A stretch of 64,000 bases of DNA, from NCBI GenBank assembly GCA_950097015.1, contig CATNEN010000029.1, forward strand, positions 7,211,501-7,275,500. The letters run 5' to 3'. The notes beneath the pieces were generated by a model. It did no database searches. It was given only the letters and a program-made list of their open reading frames with translations, and had not been told where the DNA came from. The stretch comes from Macrostomum hystrix. Its lineage: Eukaryota; Platyhelminthes; Macrostomidae. A program made the position numbers and the translations under genes. How positions within the stretch are numbered: position 1 is the stretch's first letter; the number at the start of each line of letters is the position of its first letter. Of the stretch, positions 59,101-64,000 are shown one piece after another.

Positions 59101-62100
59101 TTTGAGCAGTCTTACAGAACTGGTGAGATTTGAGCAGTCTTACAGAACCGGTGAGATTTGAGCACTCTCAGAGAACCGGTGAGATTTGAGCGGTCTTACA
59201 GAACCGGTGAGATTTGAGCACTCTCAGAGAACCGGTGAGATTTGAGCAGTCTAAGAGAACTGGTGAGATTTGAGCACTCTCAGAGAACTGGTGAGATTTG
59301 AGCAGTCTTACAGAACCGGTGAGATTTGAGCAGTCTTACAGAACCGGAGAGATTTGAGCAGTCTTACAGAACCGGTGAGATTTGAGCAGTCTAAGAGAAC
59401 TAGTGAGATTTGAGCAGTCTTACAGAACTGGTGAGATTTGAGCAGTCTTACAGAACTGGTGAGATTTGAGCAGTCTAAGAGAACTGGTGAGATTTGAGCA
59501 GTCTTACAGAACCGGTGAGATTTGAGCAGTCTAAGAGAACTGGTGAGATTTGAGCAGTCTTACAGAACTGGTGAGATTTGAGCAGTCTTACAGAACCGGT
59601 GAGATTTGAGCAGTCTTACAGAACCGGTGAGATTTGAGCAGTCTTACAGAACCGGTGAGATTTGAGCAGTCTAAGAGAACTGGTGAGATTTGAGCAGTCT
59701 TACAGAACCGGTGAGATTTGAGCAGTCTTACAGAACTGGTGAGATTTGAGCAGTCTTACAGAACCTGGTGAGATTTGAGCAGTCTTACAGAACCGGTGAG
59801 ATTTGAGCAGTCTTACAGAACTGGTGAGATTTGAGCAGTCTTACAGAACCGGTGAGATTTGAGCAGTCTTAGAGAACTTGTGAGATTTGAGCACTCTCAG
59901 AGAACTGGTGAGATTTGAGCACTCTTACAGAAACTGGTGAGATTTGAGCAGTCTTACAGAGACCGGTGAGATTTGAGCAGTCTTACAGAACTGGTGAGAT
60001 TTGAGCAGTCTTACAGAACCTGGTGAGATTTGAGCAGTCTTACAGAACTGGTGAGATTTGAGCAGTCTTACAGAACCGGTGAGATTTGAGCAGTCTTACA
60101 GAACCTGGTGAGATTTGAGCAGTCTTACAGAACCTGGATGAGATTTGAGCAGTCTTACAAGAACTGGTGAGATTTGAGCAGTCCTTACAGAACTGGTGAG
60201 ATTTGAGCAGTCTTACAGAACTGGTGAGATTTTGAGCAGTCTTACAGAACCTGGTGAGATTTGAGCAGTCTTACAGAGCCGGTGAGATTTGAGCAGTCTT
60301 ACAGAACTGGTGAGATTTGAGCAGTCTTACAGAACCGGTGAGATTTGAGCAGTCTTAGAGAACTGGTGAGATTTGAGCAGTCTAAGAGAACTGGTGAGAT
60401 TTGAGCAGTCTTACAGAACTGGTGAGATTTGAGCAGTCTTACAGAACCGGTGAGATTTGAGCAGTCTTACAGAACTGGTGAGATTTTGAGCAGTCTTACA
60501 GAACTGGTGAGATTTGAGCAGTCTTACAGAACCGGTGAGATTTGAGCAGTCTTACAGAACCGGTGAGATTTGAGCAGTCTTACAGAACCGGTGAGATTTG
60601 AGCAGTCTTACAGAACTGGTGAGATTTGAGCAGTCTTACAGAACCGGTGAGATTTGAGCAGTCTTAGAGAACTTGTGAGATTTGAGCACTCTCAGAGAAC
60701 TGGTGAGATTTGAGCACTCTCAGAGAACTGGTGAGATTTGAGCAGTCTTACAGAGCCGGTGAGATTTGAGCAGTCTTACAGAACTGGTGAGATTTGAGCA
60801 GTCTTACAGAACCGGTGAGATTTGAGCACTCTCAGAGAACCGGTGAGATTTGAGCGGTCTTACAGAACCGGTGAGATTTGAGCACTCTCAGAGAACCGGT
60901 GAGATTTGAGCAGTCTAAGAGAACTGGTGAGATTTGAGCACTCTCAGAGAACTGGTGAGATTTGAGCAGTCTTACAGAACCGGTGAGATTTGAGCAGTCT
61001 TACAGAACCGGAGAGATTTGAGCAGTCTTACAGAACCGGTGAGATTTGAGCAGTCTAAGAGAACTAGTGAGATTTGAGCAGTCTTACAGAACTGGTGAGA
61101 TTTGAGCAGTCTTACAGAACTGGTGAGATTTGAGCAGTCTAAGAGAACTGGTGAGATTTGAGCAGTCTTACAGAACCGGTGAGATTTGAGCAGTCTTAGA
61201 GAACTGGTGAGATTTGAGCAGTCTAAGAGAACTGGTGAGATTTGAGCAGTCTTACAGAACTGGTGAGATTGAGCAGTCTTACAGAACCGGTGAGATTTGA
61301 GCAGTCTTACAGAACTGGTGAGATTTGAGCAGTCTTACAGAACTGGTGAGATTTGAGCAGTCTTACAGAACCGGTGAGATTTGAGCAGTCTTACAGAACC
61401 GGTGAGATTTGAGCAGTCTTACAGAACCGGTGAGATTTGAGCAGTCTTACAGAACTGGTGAGATTTGAGCAGTCTTACAGAACCGGTGAGATTTGAGCAG
61501 TCTTAGAGAACTTGTGAGATTTGAGCACTCTCAGAGAACTGGTGAGATTTGAGCACTCTCAGAGAACTGGTGAGATTTGAGCAGTCTTACAGAGCCGGTG
61601 AGATTTGAGCAGTCTTACAGAACTGGTGAGATTTGAGCAGTCTTACAGAACCGGTGAGATTTGAGGCACTCTCAGAGAACCGGTGAGATTTGAGCGGTCT
61701 TACAGAACCGGTGAGATTTGAGCACTCTCAGAGAACCGGTGAGATTTGAGCAGTCTAAGAGAACTGGTGAGATTTGAGCACTCTCAGAGAACTGGTGAGA
61801 TTTGAGCAGTCTTACAGAACCGGTGAGATTTGAGCAGTCTTACAGAACCGGAGAGATTTGAGCAGTCTTACAGAACCGGTGAGATTTGAGCAGTCTAAGA
61901 GAACTAGTGAGATTTGAGCAGTCTTACAGAACTGGTGAGATTTGAGCAGTCTTACAGAACTGGTGAGATTTGAGCAGTCTAAGAGAACTGGTGAGATTTG
62001 AGCAGTCTTACAGAACCGGTGAGATTTGAGCAGTCTAAGAGAACTGGTGAGATTTGAGCAGTCTTACAGAACTGGTGAGATTTGAGCAGTCTTACAGAAC

Positions 62101-64000
62101 CGGTGAGATTTGAGCAGTCTTACAGAACCGGTGAGATTTGAGCAGTCTTACAGAACCGGTGAGATTTGAGCAGTCTAAGAGAACTGGTGAGATTTGAGCA
62201 GTCTTACAGAACCGGTGAGATTTGAGCAGTCTTACAGAACTGGTGAGATTTGAGCAGTCTTACAGAACTGGTGAGATTTGAGCAGTCTTACAGAACCGGT
62301 GAGATTTGAGCAGTCTTACAGAACTGGTGAGATTTGAGCAGTCTTACAGAACCGGTGAGATTTGAGCAGTCTTACAGAACCGGTGAGATTTGAGCAGTCT
62401 TACAGAACCGGTGAGATTTGAGCAGTCTTACAGAACCGGTGAGATTTGAGCAGTCTTACAGAACTGGTGAGATTTGAGCAGTCTTACAGAACCGGTGAGA
62501 TTTGAGCAGTCTTAGAGAACTTGTGAGATTTGAGCAGTCTTACAGAACTGGTGAGATTTGAGCAGTCTTACAGAACTGGTGAGATTTGAGCAGTCTTACA
62601 GAACCGGTGAGATTTGAGCAGTCTTACAGAACCGGTGAGATTTGAGCAGTCTTACAGAACCGGTGAGATTTGAGCAGTCTTACAGAACTGGTGAGATTTG
62701 AGCAGTCTTACAGAACCGGTGAGATTTGAGCAGTCTTAGAGAACTTGTGAGATTTGAGCACTCTCAGAGAACTGGTGAGATTTGAGCACTCTCAGAGAAC
62801 TGGTGAGATTTGAGCAGTCTTACAGAGCCGGTGAGATTTGAGCAGTCTTACAGAACTGGTGAGATTTGAGCAGTCTTACAGAACCGGTGAGATTTGAGCA
62901 CTCTCAGAGAACCGGTGAGATTTGAGCGGTCTTACAGAACCGGTGAGATTTGAGCACTCTCAGAGAACCGGTGAGATTTGAGCAGTCTAAGAGAACTGGT
63001 GAGATTTGAGCACTCTCAGAGAACTGGTGAGATTTGAGCAGTCTTACAGAACCGGTGAGATTTGAGCAGTCTTAGAGAACTGGTGAGATTTGAGCAGTCT
63101 AAGAGAACTGGTGAGATTTGAGCAGTCTTACAGAACTGGTGAGATTTGAGCAGTCTTACAGAACCGGTGAGATTTGAGCAGTCTTACAGAACTGGTGAGA
63201 TTTGAGCAGTCTTACAGAACTGGTGAGATTTGAGCAGTCTTACAGAACCGGTGAGATTTGAGCAGTCTTACAGAACCGGTGAGATTTGAGCAGTCTTACA
63301 GAACCGGTGAGATTTGAGCAGTCTTACAGAACTGGTGAGATTTGAGCAGTCTTACAGAACCGGTGAGATTTGAGCAGTCTTAGAGAACTTGTGAGATTTG
63401 AGCACTCTCAGAGAACTGGTGAGATTTGAGCACTCTCAGAGAACTGGTGAGATTTGAGCAGTCTTACAGAGCCGGTGAGATTTGAGCAGTCTTACAGAAC
63501 TGGTGAGATTTGAGCAGTCTTACAGAACCGGTGAGATTTGAGCACTCTCAGAGAACCGGTGAGATTTGAGCGGTCTTACAGAACCGGTGAGATTTGAGCA
63601 CTCTCAGAGAACCGGTGAGATTTGAGCAGTCTAAGAGAACTGGTGAGATTTGAGCACTCTCAGAGAACTGGTGAGATTTGAGCAGTCTTACAGAACCGGT
63701 GAGATTTGAGCAGTCTTACAGAACCGGAGAGATTTGAGCAGTCTTACAGAACCGGTGAGATTTGAGCAGTCTAAGAGAACTAGTGAGATTTGAGCAGTCT
63801 TACAGAACTGGTGAGATTTGAGCAGTCTTACAGAACTGGTGAGATTTGAGCAGTCTAAGAGAACTGGTGAGATTTGAGCAGTCTTACAGAACCGGTGAGA
63901 TTTGAGCAGTCTAAGAGAACTGGTGAGATTTGAGCAGTCTTACAGAACTGGTGAGATTTGAGCAGTCTTACAGAACCGGTGAGATTTGAGCAGTCTTACA
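56124..64000 (+). repeat. Giant 28-bp minisatellite, runs off window end
   Basis: About 281 copies (length divided by period) of ggtgagatttgagcagtctt plus acagaacc. Variants are taagagaact, cactctcagagaact and cagagccgg. The rare cagagccgg variant recurs at about 56621, 57461, 58245, 59086, 60750 and 61590, mostly 840 bp (30 units) apart, so there is a higher-order repeat. All copies face the same way. 59760-60490 has unusually many 1-bp insertions. Confidence 0.97.

Noticed and set aside
56124-64000. CRISPR array
   Set aside because: Units of 28 bp follow each other without spacers, in an animal genome.

Overview
This is nuclear DNA from an animal. The evidence is spliced genes with GT-AG introns, an EGFR-family receptor tyrosine kinase, a beta-type (LCCH3-like) GABA-gated receptor, TMEM145, NTAN1, ribosomal protein L29, tRNA-derived SINEs and MITEs. 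No bacterial, viral or organellar gene is visible. The gene set fits an invertebrate bilaterian; a spiralian (mollusc, annelid or flatworm-like) is my guess, but the sequence does not settle it.

Layout: TMEM145-like gene on the minus strand (222-6580, eight coding exons found, 3' end cut by the window edge); a transposon-rich intergenic stretch (6581-10131); two nearly identical RPL29 coding exons in tandem on the plus strand (10172-10354 and 10866-11048); a complete GABA-A receptor beta/LCCH3-like gene on the plus strand in eight coding exons (13084-31012); an almost intronless EGFR-like gene on the minus strand (37301-32857) with two frame breaks; NTAN1 on the plus strand in three coding exons (41754-43633); a probable two-exon gene for a small single-pass membrane protein on the minus strand (50029-48427); then about 6 kb of repeats and a 28-bp minisatellite that runs off the end (56124-64000). 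The genes are unrelated in function and do not form a pathway.

The striking property of the window is tandem repetition. More than twenty separate minisatellite families cover roughly 40% of it by my addition of array lengths. Two are very large: a 26-bp array of about 6.9 kb inside the last intron of the GABA receptor gene and the 28-bp array of at least 7.9 kb at the end. Both show higher-order repeats. Six of the seven introns of the GABA receptor gene carry arrays; intron 2 carries the same 32-bp unit as two arrays in opposite orientation. Many long open frames in the window are only reading frames through such arrays and are not annotated as genes.

Dispersed repeats include a tRNA-derived SINE family (six copies, all on the plus strand), a second tRNA-derived SINE family (two copies, both minus), a MITE with a 9-bp target duplication typical of Mutator-like elements, a second inverted-repeat element at 7953-8401, and a third inverted-repeat family with copies at 38124 and 55697. 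I found no obviously new enzyme system. The best leads are the repeat architecture inside the receptor gene, the twin RPL29 exons with opposite poly(A)-signal strength, and the frame breaks of the EGFR gene.
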